From NCBI RefSeq assembly GCF_011400295.1, contig NZ_CP049859.1:310001-374000 (forward strand): a stretch of DNA of 64,000 bases, in the 5' to 3' direction. Shown one piece after another: positions 54,896 through 63,431 of the stretch (the stretch's first letter is position 1; every line of letters starts with the position of its first letter). The DNA comes from Erysipelothrix sp. HDW6A. Its GTDB lineage: Bacteria; Bacillota_I; Bacilli_A; Erysipelotrichales; Erysipelotrichaceae. The translations under genes were made by a program, and so were the position numbers. Below the pieces are notes generated by a model, which had not been told where the DNA came from, searched no databases, and saw only the letters and a program-made list of their open reading frames with translations.

Positions 54896-55789
54896 ATGGC
54901 AAAAATAGGAATTGCATTATCAGGAGGCGGCATTAAGTCTTTTTCTCAACTACCAATTCTCGCTACCCTAGCAAATGAAAACATTAACTTATCAGCAATT
55001 GCAGGGACATCAATGGGTTCTGTCATAGGGGCTTTATTTGCAACAGGAATTCCAGCTGATGATGTCATTAGAATTTCGATGGAGCTGGAAAAGGAAATAA
55101 ACGATAAGAAGATATTAATGAGACCTTCTTCGAAACTTCTTCCGTTTTCTAAAGAAAAACTAGTAGCGGGATTTGTAGATGGCAAGGATTTAGAAGATGC
55201 TTTACAACGTCAATTGGAAAAGATTGGTGTTCATATGCTATCTGATGTCACAATACCTTTGGTCATTCCATCTGTAGACTTAATAACAGGTAAAACAATA
55301 CTCTTCGTATCTCATCCAGAACTCTATTCAAAACAGAATGAAGATGAGATTGTAATCTCAGATATTGAACTTGCGAAAGCAGTCAGAGCATCATGTTCTT
55401 TCCCATTCGTGATTGCGGCAATGGAATACCAAGATATGCTTCTTGTGGATGGGGGAGTAACGCAAAACTTACCTCTCAGTGCATTGAAGGGCTATGAAGT
55501 CGATAAAACAATTGCAGTCACAATGTTTGGTACCGATGAATTTAAAGATACAGGATCCTTACTTGGAGTGGCGTCACGTGTACTTGATATAATGCAACGT
55601 GAGTTTGATCGAGAAAACGGATCTAAAGCAGATGTTCATATCAATATTCCTTTAGATAAAGTATGGACATTTGAGATAGGAAAAGGACAGGAAACAATAG
55701 ACTTAGGAGCTAAAGAGGTCCAAGGCTATGTTCAAGATCTAAAAAACTTAAGTAAAGAAAAATCCTGGTGGGAAAAACTCTGGGGATAA
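54896..55789 (+). CDS. Patatin-like phospholipase
   Basis: A 297-residue alpha/beta hydrolase of the patatin family. Oxyanion hole SGGGIKS (residues 9-15), catalytic Ser39 in GTSMG, and the Asp of LLVDGGVTQNL (about 182). No signal peptide, so it is probably cytosolic or exported by another route. It would release fatty acids from membrane lipids. Several phospholipases are a known trait of Erysipelothrix, which weakly supports that origin. Ribosome site GAGGTG. Confidence 0.9.
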   Translation: MAKIGIALSGGGIKSFSQLPILATLANENINLSAIAGTSMGSVIGALFATGIPADDVIRISMELEKEINDKKILMRPSSKLLPFSKEKLVAGFVDGKDLEDALQRQLEKIGVHMLSDVTIPLVIPSVDLITGKTILFVSHPELYSKQNEDEIVISDIELAKAVRASCSFPFVIAAMEYQDMLLVDGGVTQNLPLSALKGYEVDKTIAVTMFGTDEFKDTGSLLGVASRVLDIMQREFDRENGSKADVHINIPLDKVWTFEIGKGQETIDLGAKEVQGYVQDLKNLSKEKSWWEKLWG

Positions 55790-55793
55790 TATT

Positions 55794-55825
55794 AAAGGCT
55801 ACACATATGTGTAGCCTGTTTTAAT
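55794..55825. terminator. Bidirectional terminator between patatin and sipW genes
   Basis: A near-perfect palindrome AGGCTACACATATGTGTAGCCT (55,796-55,817; abridged arms AGGCTACACA/TGTGTAGCCT) with A-rich left and T-rich right flank. Confidence 0.8.
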
Positions 55826-55827
55826 TT

Positions 55828-56355
55828 CTAATGATCCAAGTGTTCTTTGCTTCTGACAACACGATATAACGTGTACAAAACAAGGCACAAGGCAATGAGT
55901 AAAATCGGTACTGCATGATTATATAATGGAATAAGTACGACTCCTACTTTTGGGAGAACTTTTATCACTTTTCCTACTATTTGGTTTTCATGTAATACCC
56001 AGGTATCCCACTTATCGCTTATGTTTGGTTTTGTACGAATTTCTTTTTTATCTATTTGTGCAATATAGTGAGTTACATATTCATCGTGACCGTCTTTATT
56101 GATATCTACTTTGAAAGTTATAATATCACCTACTTGTAAATCCATTGAGGGAGTAGGTTTCACGATGATGCCATCATTAACATTTATTTTTGGTTCCATA
56201 CTATTACTTACAACTACAAAATGTTGATACTTAATAATTTCATTTCCAATACTTGGAAAGAACATTTTAGCTCCAATAATAAGACCAATAATAATCGCAA
56301 GTATGCCAAAGAGGTAATGATAGATGATTTTGACACGTTTCCGATTTAATGTCAT
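55828..56355 (-). CDS. sipW: SipW-type signal peptidase I
   Basis: A 175-residue membrane signal peptidase of the endoplasmic-reticulum/SipW class. It has a Ser nucleophile in VVVSNSMEP (Ser52) and a His in VTHYIAQ (His96) in place of the bacterial Lys. Two membrane spans flank the catalytic part (about 12-34 and 150-168). The ATG overlaps the preceding stop as ATGA and is preferred over the TTG 18 bases upstream. It would process the two upstream exported proteins. Confidence 0.87.
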   Translation of the reverse strand: MTLNRKRVKIIYHYLFGILAIIIGLIIGAKMFFPSIGNEIIKYQHFVVVSNSMEPKINVNDGIIVKPTPSMDLQVGDIITFKVDINKDGHDEYVTHYIAQIDKKEIRTKPNISDKWDTWVLHENQIVGKVIKVLPKVGVVLIPLYNHAVPILLIALCLVLYTLYRVVRSKEHLDH

Positions 56356-57149
56356 GGTGTTATCTGTTTCCAAACCTTGTCGTTAGTACCTGGCTTAACC
56401 AAACTTCCGTTGAGTAAATTAGAACTGGAAACTAAGCGATACATCTCATAATTACCTGATGTATTTTTAATTAGTACACTGACATATGGATTTGTTTCAT
56501 TAATTCTATACAATGAATAGCTATCAAAGAATGGGCTATTGAGAATTGTCCACCCAGGTTCTAAACCTGGTATAGGTCTAATTCGATTATCATACATCGA
56601 ATTAGTAATATAGAGAGCTCCATTATAGTACACAATATAATCACTTGCAGAACTAATATTGAGGCTTCCTTCATCGACATTCTTATAATACTTATAATTT
56701 CTCTTAAAGCTAAAGAAACGTAAGTCTTCTTGTTGAATACTTACTTGACCATTTGCTTGTTTCTTATACCTATACAAGATTCCATTCATGAAATGATAAC
56801 CGTTTGCGTTTGTTCTACTGAAGTTCATACCGAGGTCATCATATAATGGTTGAAATGGAGTAAGCGCGTTATCATTAGGAATTGGTAATTTCCCAACAAC
56901 TGCTTCGGTCACAATATAATATAGATTGTTGTATCTAACAATTGTTCCGGCTTCGTATTTCTTATTTATATCAAAGTCGATTACAGTTTCATTGTTCTTA
57001 TATGGAAATGAACCAATGGTTAGTGATCCATTGTTGTTTTGTAATTGGGGTTTTAGAACCGAGTTTTGTCCCCAATAACTGTAGGTAATGCTTGTGGTAA
57101 GTGTTGCAAGTAGTAATAAGATTACCAGTACAACAGACTTCCGTTTCAT
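56352..57149 (-). CDS. Exported protein, likely SipW substrate
   Basis: A 265-residue protein with a SipW-type signal peptide: basic start, hydrophobic core, then TLTTSITYSYWGQN. The mature part (about 28-265) is rich in Tyr and Asn with beta-strands and several INN/YYK stretches. It is not a clear TasA homologue. It sits between the TasA-like gene and sipW and starts at the end of the TasA-like gene. It may anchor or assemble a surface fibre. Confidence 0.68.
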   Translation of the reverse strand: MKRKSVVLVILLLLATLTTSITYSYWGQNSVLKPQLQNNNGSLTIGSFPYKNNETVIDFDINKKYEAGTIVRYNNLYYIVTEAVVGKLPIPNDNALTPFQPLYDDLGMNFSRTNANGYHFMNGILYRYKKQANGQVSIQQEDLRFFSFKRNYKYYKNVDEGSLNISSASDYIVYYNGALYITNSMYDNRIRPIPGLEPGWTILNSPFFDSYSLYRINETNPYVSVLIKNTSGNYEMYRLVSSSNLLNGSLVKPGTNDKVWKQITP

Positions 57150-57727
57150 TAATTTGTAGGTGTGACTGTAAGGACTACATCATATACAACTGTTTTTCCG
57201 TTAATCGCATCATAAGCTGCTTTTGTGCTTGGCTCAATGAGTGTAAAGACGAAATCAGGTGTATTCACAGCATCACCATTTAATGTAATGGTAGCTGTTT
57301 TGCTTGTAGTATCGACTACGATGTAATCTTTTGCTTTATATGTAGCGTCCGCTAATTCATCTTGGAAGCGGATATTTGAAATTGTTGCTGTTAATACTCC
57401 AGTATGACCTGATGTATAGTTTGTGCCACTCTCAACCCATTGCGCTTTGAATGATTGCCGAATGGATTCTACTGCGTTAGCACCGCTAGTTGCTGCACGA
57501 GTGACAGGCACTAGAACTTGGCTGCTGTTAGCGTTCAACTTTACTTCACGTAGCTCGGTTTTAACTTCCTTATTGTTTGCACTACCAAGTTGAATAGTTC
57601 CCCCTAATGAACCATCGTTTTGAGTGCCTTGGATTGCTCCAACATTCCAATAAGACCAAGTAAAACCTGTAAGCAGAAGTGCAAGTAATACAAGCACACT
57701 AATACTAACTTTTCTTGTTTGTTTCAT
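57149..57727 (-). CDS. TasA/camelysin-like secreted protein
   Basis: A 192-residue secreted protein. The signal peptide (about 1-27) ends LLLTGFTWSYWNVG, the cleavage-region pattern used by SipW. The mature part is a beta-rich domain with LGSANNKEVKTELREVKLN and a C-terminal VVYDVVLTVTPTN strand, like the TasA/CalY jelly roll but short. ATG 57,727 has AAGGGGATG upstream; the longer reading is rejected. First gene of the cluster. Confidence 0.72.
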   Translation of the reverse strand: MKQTRKVSISVLVLLALLLTGFTWSYWNVGAIQGTQNDGSLGGTIQLGSANNKEVKTELREVKLNANSSQVLVPVTRAATSGANAVESIRQSFKAQWVESGTNYTSGHTGVLTATISNIRFQDELADATYKAKDYIVVDTTSKTATITLNGDAVNTPDFVFTLIEPSTKAAYDAINGKTVVYDVVLTVTPTN

Positions 57728-57892
57728 ATCTGTACATCCCCTTAAATTCGTACTGACAAAGTATACTAAAACTGCAAAATACTTGCAATGAATATTATCT
57801 TTTTTAACATACGCTTTACAATATATTAAATTAGACAAATTAAAATTCATTTATCTACAATTACATGAAAGAATATGGTATCATTCATATAG

Positions 57893-57907
57893 TGATAATC
57901 ATTATCA
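57893..57907 (+). promoter_or_regulatory. Fur box overlapping the ATPase promoter
   Basis: TGATAATCATTATCA is a perfect 7-1-7 palindrome identical to the B. subtilis Fur consensus TGATAATNATTATCA. It lies 21 bases before the ATPase start. A PerR box would have TTATAAT half-sites instead. Confidence 0.9.
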
Positions 57908-57928
57908 TTATTTATAAGGGGAGATTTC

Positions 57929-59773
57929 ATGAAAAAGATTGCACCATACATCGAGACAATCGGTAGTGGTTTACTGATGATTGCTGGGTTAATTACAAAT
58001 AATCCATGGATTTTTATTGCGTCCATCGTCTTCGGAGGATACTCGCAAACTAAAGAAGGTATTTTAGATACTATAGAAAACAGACATCTTAACGTAGAAC
58101 TGTTAATGATACTGTCTGCTGTAGGGTCATGTTTAATTGGATATTATTCGGAAGGAGCTATATTAATTTTTATCTTCTCGCTTTCGAAGATGTTAGAAAC
58201 AATGACTACAGATCAAAGTAAGAAACAGATTCGTTCACTAATGACGTTGCAACCTACCAACGCATCACGTTTATTAGCGAATGGACAAACAGAAAAAGTT
58301 GATGTTAGTGATTTAGTGATTGGTGATTTAATTGTAGTTGCAGTTGGGGAAACAATTCCAATTGATGCGACAATTAAAGAAGGTACTAGTTCCATTGAAG
58401 AAGCAGCAATTACAGGGGAGTCATTACCAGTTCAAAAGACCGTTGATGATGTGGTTTTTGGGGGAACATTGAACGTCTCACATCCAGTTACATTAACAGT
58501 TACACATGAGCTTGGGGATACAGTTATTCAAAAGATTGTGCGAATGGTTGAAGAGGCACAAAAATTCCCTTCAAAAACTGCACGATTCATCGATAAGCTT
58601 GAAGACATCTATGCTCGTGTTGTGTTGATTGTTGTTGCGCTTGTCATAATTGCGGGAATGATTGCTTTTGGGCAAACATTTGAAGAAGCGTTCTATCGTG
58701 GAATGATTTTACTTGTTGTAGCATCACCATGTGCTCTTATTGCTTCAGTTACACCTGCAACACTAGCTGCTATCTCAAACGGAGCACGTCATGGTGTTCT
58801 TGTAAAAGGTGGTATTCACTTTGAAAATATGATGGATACAGAAGCAGTAGTATTTGATAAAACAGGAACACTTACAAATGGTATTCCTACACTAAAAGAA
58901 AGCTACTACATTAGTGGTGATGATTTAGAAACTAAAAAAGCAATTATCGCACTGGAGACATATTCAAGTCATCCACTAGCAAATGCTATCATCGCATCCT
59001 TACAAAAAGATGTAGGCGAAGAAGTCTTGAAGGCAGAAGAACTAGAAGAAATCGCTGGGCACGGTATTCAAGGTAAGTATAATTCAAGTTTCTATAAAGT
59101 CGGTAAAAAAGACATGATGACTCAAGTAGACGAGAGAACAGTTGCACTTGGAGAATCATGGGCAAAAGAAGGAATGAGTATTGTTTATGTCGAACGTGAT
59201 GGAAAAACAGTAGCGGTTCTGGGGTTAGTAGACGAAGTTCGAGAAGACTCCAAAGCACTCATCTCCTGGTTAAACAATCATAATATTGAAACAATTATGA
59301 TAACTGGAGACACACGTTTTACGGCAGAAAAAATAGGTGAGTCGTTAGGTATCAAACAAATTATTGCAGAAACATTACCACAAGAAAAAGCTGAGAAAAT
59401 ACAAAAGTTACGTGAAACATATCCAAACATTGTAATGGTTGGAGATGGTATTAATGATGCTCCTGCACTTGCGAATGCAACGATTGGTATTGCCCTAGGT
59501 TCAGGAACAGATGTTGCTATTGAAACAGCAGACATGATTTTAGTTAACAATAGAGTTTCTAGTATTCGTTATATCTATGAATTATCACAAAAACTAAGAA
59601 AGATTATTATTCAGAATGTTATCTTCTCTGTTGCCGTTATTCTTCTACTCGTTGTATCAAACCTCTTTGGTTATATGACATTACCAATCGGAGTAGTTGG
59701 ACACGAAGGAAGTACAATATTAGTTATCATTAACAGTCTAAGAATGTTGAGACTGAAGGGACATGAAGACTAA
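57929..59773 (+). CDS. P1B-4-type metal-transporting ATPase (PfeT/FrvA-like)
   Basis: A 614-residue P-type ATPase. The actuator loop has ITGESLPV, phosphorylation is at DKTGTLTNG and the hinge is MVGDGINDAPAL. The membrane metal site is S-P-C (VVASPCALI) with HEGST near the end, both marks of the P1B-4 class (Fe2+/Co2+). There is no N-terminal metal-binding domain. With a Fur box upstream, the best call is an Fe2+ exporter like PfeT (Bacillus) or FrvA (Listeria). Haem or zinc remain possible cargoes. Confidence 0.88.
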   Translation: MKKIAPYIETIGSGLLMIAGLITNNPWIFIASIVFGGYSQTKEGILDTIENRHLNVELLMILSAVGSCLIGYYSEGAILIFIFSLSKMLETMTTDQSKKQIRSLMTLQPTNASRLLANGQTEKVDVSDLVIGDLIVVAVGETIPIDATIKEGTSSIEEAAITGESLPVQKTVDDVVFGGTLNVSHPVTLTVTHELGDTVIQKIVRMVEEAQKFPSKTARFIDKLEDIYARVVLIVVALVIIAGMIAFGQTFEEAFYRGMILLVVASPCALIASVTPATLAAISNGARHGVLVKGGIHFENMMDTEAVVFDKTGTLTNGIPTLKESYYISGDDLETKKAIIALETYSSHPLANAIIASLQKDVGEEVLKAEELEEIAGHGIQGKYNSSFYKVGKKDMMTQVDERTVALGESWAKEGMSIVYVERDGKTVAVLGLVDEVREDSKALISWLNNHNIETIMITGDTRFTAEKIGESLGIKQIIAETLPQEKAEKIQKLRETYPNIVMVGDGINDAPALANATIGIALGSGTDVAIETADMILVNNRVSSIRYIYELSQKLRKIIIQNVIFSVAVILLLVVSNLFGYMTLPIGVVGHEGSTILVIINSLRMLRLKGHED

Positions 59774-59836
59774 AAAAAGGATTCACTCAATAAAAGCGAA
59801 CCCAATAAATCTTATAGTAAAATATTAATGAAACAT

Positions 59837-59875
59837 AGGATTGATTTCTGTGCTATGCAGAAGTCAGTCCTTTTC
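59837..59875 (+). terminator. Terminator after the metal ATPase
   Basis: A 14-bp stem (AGGATTGATTTCTG with CAGAAGTCAGTCCT, two G-T pairs), loop TGCTATG, then TTTT. Also positioned to end the convergent minus-strand gene. Confidence 0.85.
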
Positions 59876-60249
59876 TATTCTACAGATTTATTTGTATTGC
59901 GAAACATAGTAAGAGATAAGATGTTTAATGCGACGTAATAGGTGCAGAATATCCCAATCAATATATAGTATATCTCTTTTGATAATAGTGGGTGTTGTTG
60001 ATTCGATTCAAAGATAAGATATCCAACAACAAGTGCTATCATAATTGCCGCAACAAGTTTTGAGGATGACTTAGAATCAATCGTGGAAATGACCAATGCT
60101 ATCATAACGATGTTTGCTGTAATCAAAGCGACTATTTGGTTCAAATCGATATATGAAAAACCATCAATTACTATCCCGAAAACAAACCAAATTAGGTATG
60201 GAGTCGCTGCAAGTAAAACTAAGATACGTTTTTTATAGAGTGCTTTCAT
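59875..60249 (-). CDS. Small integral membrane protein
   Basis: A 124-residue protein with four predicted spans (about 11-30, 38-58, 64-82, 92-114). No motif recognised. ATG 60,249 has AAGAGG upstream and overlaps the end of pduL by 17 bases, so they are co-transcribed. Function unknown. Confidence 0.6.
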   Translation of the reverse strand: MKALYKKRILVLLAATPYLIWFVFGIVIDGFSYIDLNQIVALITANIVMIALVISTIDSKSSSKLVAAIMIALVVGYLIFESNQQHPLLSKEIYYILIGIFCTYYVALNILSLTMFRNTNKSVE

Positions 60250-60856
60250 ACGAAATGTCCTCTTTTCTATCAATTACTAAATAGCCAACAGCACTTTCTT
60301 TAATATTTGCTGAGTTACCTTCGTCAGTATCAAGATGAATCACAGGAATGCTTCGTTTACCTATTCTGACAATGACATCGTCAAATACTAGGTTTCTAGA
60401 ATCCTCAAGCAATTTAACGGAAATTGAATCACCATGATTTATACCATAAAGCTCGGCAGTGTCGGGATCGGTATGTAAATGTCGTTTAGCAACAATCAAT
60501 CCTTTATCAAGTGACACGCTATTACTGGAAGTTTCCAAATCAACTGGAGCGGAATCATCAAGATCGCCTGACAATCGAATTGGAACATCAATTCCTAGTG
60601 TTCTCGCATCAGTTAATGAGACTTCAATTTGGTTTTGTTCTCGACACGGGCCTAGTACACTTACATTATGAATCGTTGCTTTCGGACCCCGGATTGATAC
60701 TTTCTGATTGCTTAGAAATTCACCTTCTAAAGATAGGTTCTTTTTAACACTAAGTTCGAATCCTTCTCCAAAAAGCAAAGACACGGTCTCTTGTGTCAAA
60801 TGTACATGACGAGCAGAAACCTCAACATTAATTTTATGATGTTTTATGCTTTCCAT
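60233..60856 (-). CDS. pduL: Phosphate propanoyltransferase / phosphotransacetylase PduL
   Basis: A 207-residue PduL-type enzyme that exchanges CoA and phosphate on an acyl group. The zinc ligands and fold motifs are seen: VSARHVHL near residue 13, LSLEGEFLSNQKVSIRGP near 42, LGPCREQNQIEVSLTDARTLGI (abridged), and VAKRHLHTD near 124. There is no N-terminal encapsulation peptide and no microcompartment genes nearby, so it is probably the soluble housekeeping form replacing Pta. Start at the second ATG because AAAGG lies 7 bases before it. Confidence 0.9.
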   Translation of the reverse strand: MESIKHHKINVEVSARHVHLTQETVSLLFGEGFELSVKKNLSLEGEFLSNQKVSIRGPKATIHNVSVLGPCREQNQIEVSLTDARTLGIDVPIRLSGDLDDSAPVDLETSSNSVSLDKGLIVAKRHLHTDPDTAELYGINHGDSISVKLLEDSRNLVFDDVIVRIGKRSIPVIHLDTDEGNSANIKESAVGYLVIDRKEDISYESTL

Positions 60857-61082
60857 TTCTGTCATCCTTTCTATATAAAGTATATCACGGATGCATATTT
60901 CGATGGTGTTTTAGTATGGCGAAGTGTTTCAATTTGTGAAAACTTTATTATGTATAATAACACTTTATGAGTGGATTTAATTAGTGAATGTCAATTTTCT
61001 AAGCTTATTCACATAGTGTCTGTAATTTCCTTGACTACTGTCCGTAGCTCCCATATAATAAGAAGGTATTATAAAGCCAAAT
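60857..61082. other. Regulatory region before the purine permease
   Basis: No ORF. It holds divergent promoters for pduL and the permease and the 5' part of the purine riboswitch leader. Confidence 0.5.
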
Positions 61083-61181
61083 TTAATACTCATAATATGG
61101 TTGAGTAGTTTCTACCAATGCACCTTAAATGCATTGACAATCGTGCTGAAAACACTAGATCGTTTTCTCTCGATCTTTTTT
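61083..61181 (+). promoter_or_regulatory. Purine (guanine-type) riboswitch with terminator
   Basis: The conserved core is present. P2 is ACTCA/TGAGT with L2 AATATGG, followed by AGTTTCTACC (J2/3), P3 CAATGCA/TGCATTG with L3 CCTTAAA, and J3/1 ACAAT. The ligand-reading base is C (position 74), predicting guanine, hypoxanthine or xanthine. J3/1 has A where U75 is usual, and the P1 helix is weak, so it may be a variant. The terminator AGATCG/CGATCT (61,157-61,176) with T-run follows. Purine excess would stop permease expression. Confidence 0.85.
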
Positions 61182-61218
61182 ATTTGGTCTTGTAATCAAG
61201 AAAGGGAGATAGAATTTA

Positions 61219-62580
61219 ATGGAAAAATTCTTTAAGCTTAAAGAAAATAATACGAAAGTATCAACAGAGGTGCTTGCAGGTATTACAACTTTCTTTACAA
61301 TGGCTTATATTTTGTTTGTTAATCCAGATATCTTATCACAAGCTGGATTACCATTTAATGGAGTGTATATCGCAACGATACTCGCTGCTGTAGTCGGTAC
61401 TTTAGTTATGGGGTTATTTGCTAACGTGCCATATGCATTAGCGCCAGGAATGGGTCTTAATGCGTTCTTTACATACACAGTAGTTATGAAGTATGGTTTC
61501 ACACCGACGGAGGCTTTAGCATTAGTCTTTATCTGTGGTATCTTTAATATATTTATTACAGTAACACGTGTTCGTAAACACATTATTAAAGCAATTCCTG
61601 AAACATTGCAACAAGCAATTGGAGCAGGTATTGGTTTATTCATTGCTTATATTGGTATCTTAAATATTAAGATGATTGATTTCTCAGCAGGTGTGCCATC
61701 TCTTGTTAAGTTCAATGATCCATCAGTATTATTAGCACTTATTGGATTAGTCTTAATTCTAGTGTTAATGTTACGTAGAGTAAAAGGAGCAATCTTAATT
61801 GGTATTGTTCTAACTACTTTAATTGGTATTCCAATGGGAGTTGTAGACATTAGTGCAGCAGCATCAACACCATCATATGGCCAAGTATTTAGCGAATTTA
61901 GTTCAATCTTTGGTACAGCAATTGGAAAAGACGGTTTAATTAGCCTCTTTACGAATCATGATGCGATGACAATTTTCCCAATCATTTTTGCATTCAGTTT
62001 AACAGATACATTTGACACAATCGGTACATTTATCGGTACTGGTCGCCGTACAGGTATCTTTACAAAAGAAGATGAGTTAGCTTTAGAAGAAGGAAAAGGC
62101 TTCTCATCAAAAATGGATAAAGCAATGTTTGCTGATTCCATTGCAACATCAGTAGGAGCTATCTTTGGGACATCCAATACAACAACATTTGTTGAGAGTT
62201 CAGCAGGTATTGAAGCAGGTGGACGTACTGGTTTAACATCAGTAGTTACAGCAATTTGTTTTGCATTAAGTATCTTTATTGCACCAATTGTTTCGTTAAT
62301 ACCAAGTGCAGCTACAGCTCCAGCATTAATTGTTGTAGGTATTCTTATGAGTTCAGCATTTGCTGATATTGAGTGGTCAGAGTTTGAAATTGCGGTACCA
62401 GCTTTCTTTACAGTATTAATGACAGTGCTTGCTTATAGTATCTCAACAGGGCTTGCGTTTGGATTTATTGCGTTCTGTCTTGTTAAATTAGCAACAGGTA
62501 AGTTTAAAGACGTACACCCAATTGTGTATATCTCAACAGCGCTGTTTGTAATCAACTTTGTTTTAGAAGCACTTAACTAA
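61219..62580 (+). CDS. NCS2-family purine permease (PbuG/AzgA-like)
   Basis: A 453-residue transporter with 12-14 spans. It starts FKLKENNTKVSTEVLAGITTFFTMAY, and later has ALAPGMGLNAFFTY and SLTDTFDTIGT, the signatures of the AzgA branch for hypoxanthine, guanine and adenine. Control by a purine riboswitch confirms a purine substrate. Ribosome site AAAGGGAG. Single-gene unit with its own terminator. Confidence 0.93.
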   Translation: MEKFFKLKENNTKVSTEVLAGITTFFTMAYILFVNPDILSQAGLPFNGVYIATILAAVVGTLVMGLFANVPYALAPGMGLNAFFTYTVVMKYGFTPTEALALVFICGIFNIFITVTRVRKHIIKAIPETLQQAIGAGIGLFIAYIGILNIKMIDFSAGVPSLVKFNDPSVLLALIGLVLILVLMLRRVKGAILIGIVLTTLIGIPMGVVDISAAASTPSYGQVFSEFSSIFGTAIGKDGLISLFTNHDAMTIFPIIFAFSLTDTFDTIGTFIGTGRRTGIFTKEDELALEEGKGFSSKMDKAMFADSIATSVGAIFGTSNTTTFVESSAGIEAGGRTGLTSVVTAICFALSIFIAPIVSLIPSAATAPALIVVGILMSSAFADIEWSEFEIAVPAFFTVLMTVLAYSISTGLAFGFIAFCLVKLATGKFKDVHPIVYISTALFVINFVLEALN

Positions 62581-62588
62581 TAATATGT

Positions 62589-62616
62589 AACCCTTACTTC
62601 GGTAAGGGTTTTATTT
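62589..62616 (+). terminator. Terminator after the purine permease
   Basis: AACCCTTAC / GTAAGGGTT, 9-bp stem, TTCG loop, then TTATTTT. Confidence 0.92.
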
Positions 62617-62676
62617 TACCTGATTGCATGTTCACAAAGACTTGTTATAATAGATTTAGAAATGGGGAGAATGCCA

Positions 62677-63372
62677 ATGAGACGTATTTTATATGAAGAT
62701 GTAGCACGTGATATGAAAGAGAAAATACTGAAAGGTATTTACCCAGTGGGTTCATACATACCTACAGAGAATGAATTAGAAGTGATGTATGATGTAAGTA
62801 AAGTCACGATAAGAAGGGCTATAGAAATTCTAACGCAAGACGGATATCTTGAGAAAAAAAGTGGAAAAGGTACCACTGTTTTAAGCAACCGTACTTTCAA
62901 TAAGCTGTCAAAGGCGAGCTCTTACTCTTCAATTTTAGAGGAATCTGGTCATGATATCGTAAAAAAGGTTCGCTCTGTTAAATTAATTAAACAAGAAGAA
63001 GTTCCTGATACTGTTACACTCAAAGGATTGCCTTCGATTGTAAAATATGAACGGGTTTATGAATTTGAAGGAAAACCATATATTTATTTTATTCATTATG
63101 TAGCTGTTGAAGGCGATTATAAAATTTTAGAGAAACAAGATGTTTCCTTATATGCATGGATGTACCAGAATGGGGTAGAAATTGATCGTATTAATGACGC
63201 TTTCGCAATATCAGAGGTTCCTAGTGATATTAAAGAAGTATTGTTAATGGATAAAGAGTCATTATTAATGCGTACACGTTCTTCATTTGATCATCAAGGA
63301 AACTGCGTTGAGTTTGCAATATCATATTATAATACAGAAATTCATCCCTACGAAGTACAATATCAAGTATAA
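62677..63372 (+). CDS. GntR/HutC-family regulator
   Basis: A 231-residue repressor. The winged helix (about 1-68) shows YPVGSYIPTENELEVMYDVSKVTIRRAIE, abridged at its ends; a UTRA effector domain follows (about 80-230). The closest shape is the amino-sugar/sugar-phosphate responsive HutC group (for example NagR, TreR). ATG 62,677 has GGGGAG upstream at good spacing; 62,662 and 62,671 are alternatives. It stands just before the MupG-like gene, so its ligand may be a phosphorylated amino sugar. Confidence 0.88.
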   Translation: MRRILYEDVARDMKEKILKGIYPVGSYIPTENELEVMYDVSKVTIRRAIEILTQDGYLEKKSGKGTTVLSNRTFNKLSKASSYSSILEESGHDIVKKVRSVKLIKQEEVPDTVTLKGLPSIVKYERVYEFEGKPYIYFIHYVAVEGDYKILEKQDVSLYAWMYQNGVEIDRINDAFAISEVPSDIKEVLLMDKESLLMRTRSSFDHQGNCVEFAISYYNTEIHPYEVQYQV

Positions 63373-63431
63373 TATAATTCCACTTCAAACATTATAATGT
63401 TATAATGTTAGTAAGAAAAGAGGAATCTACA

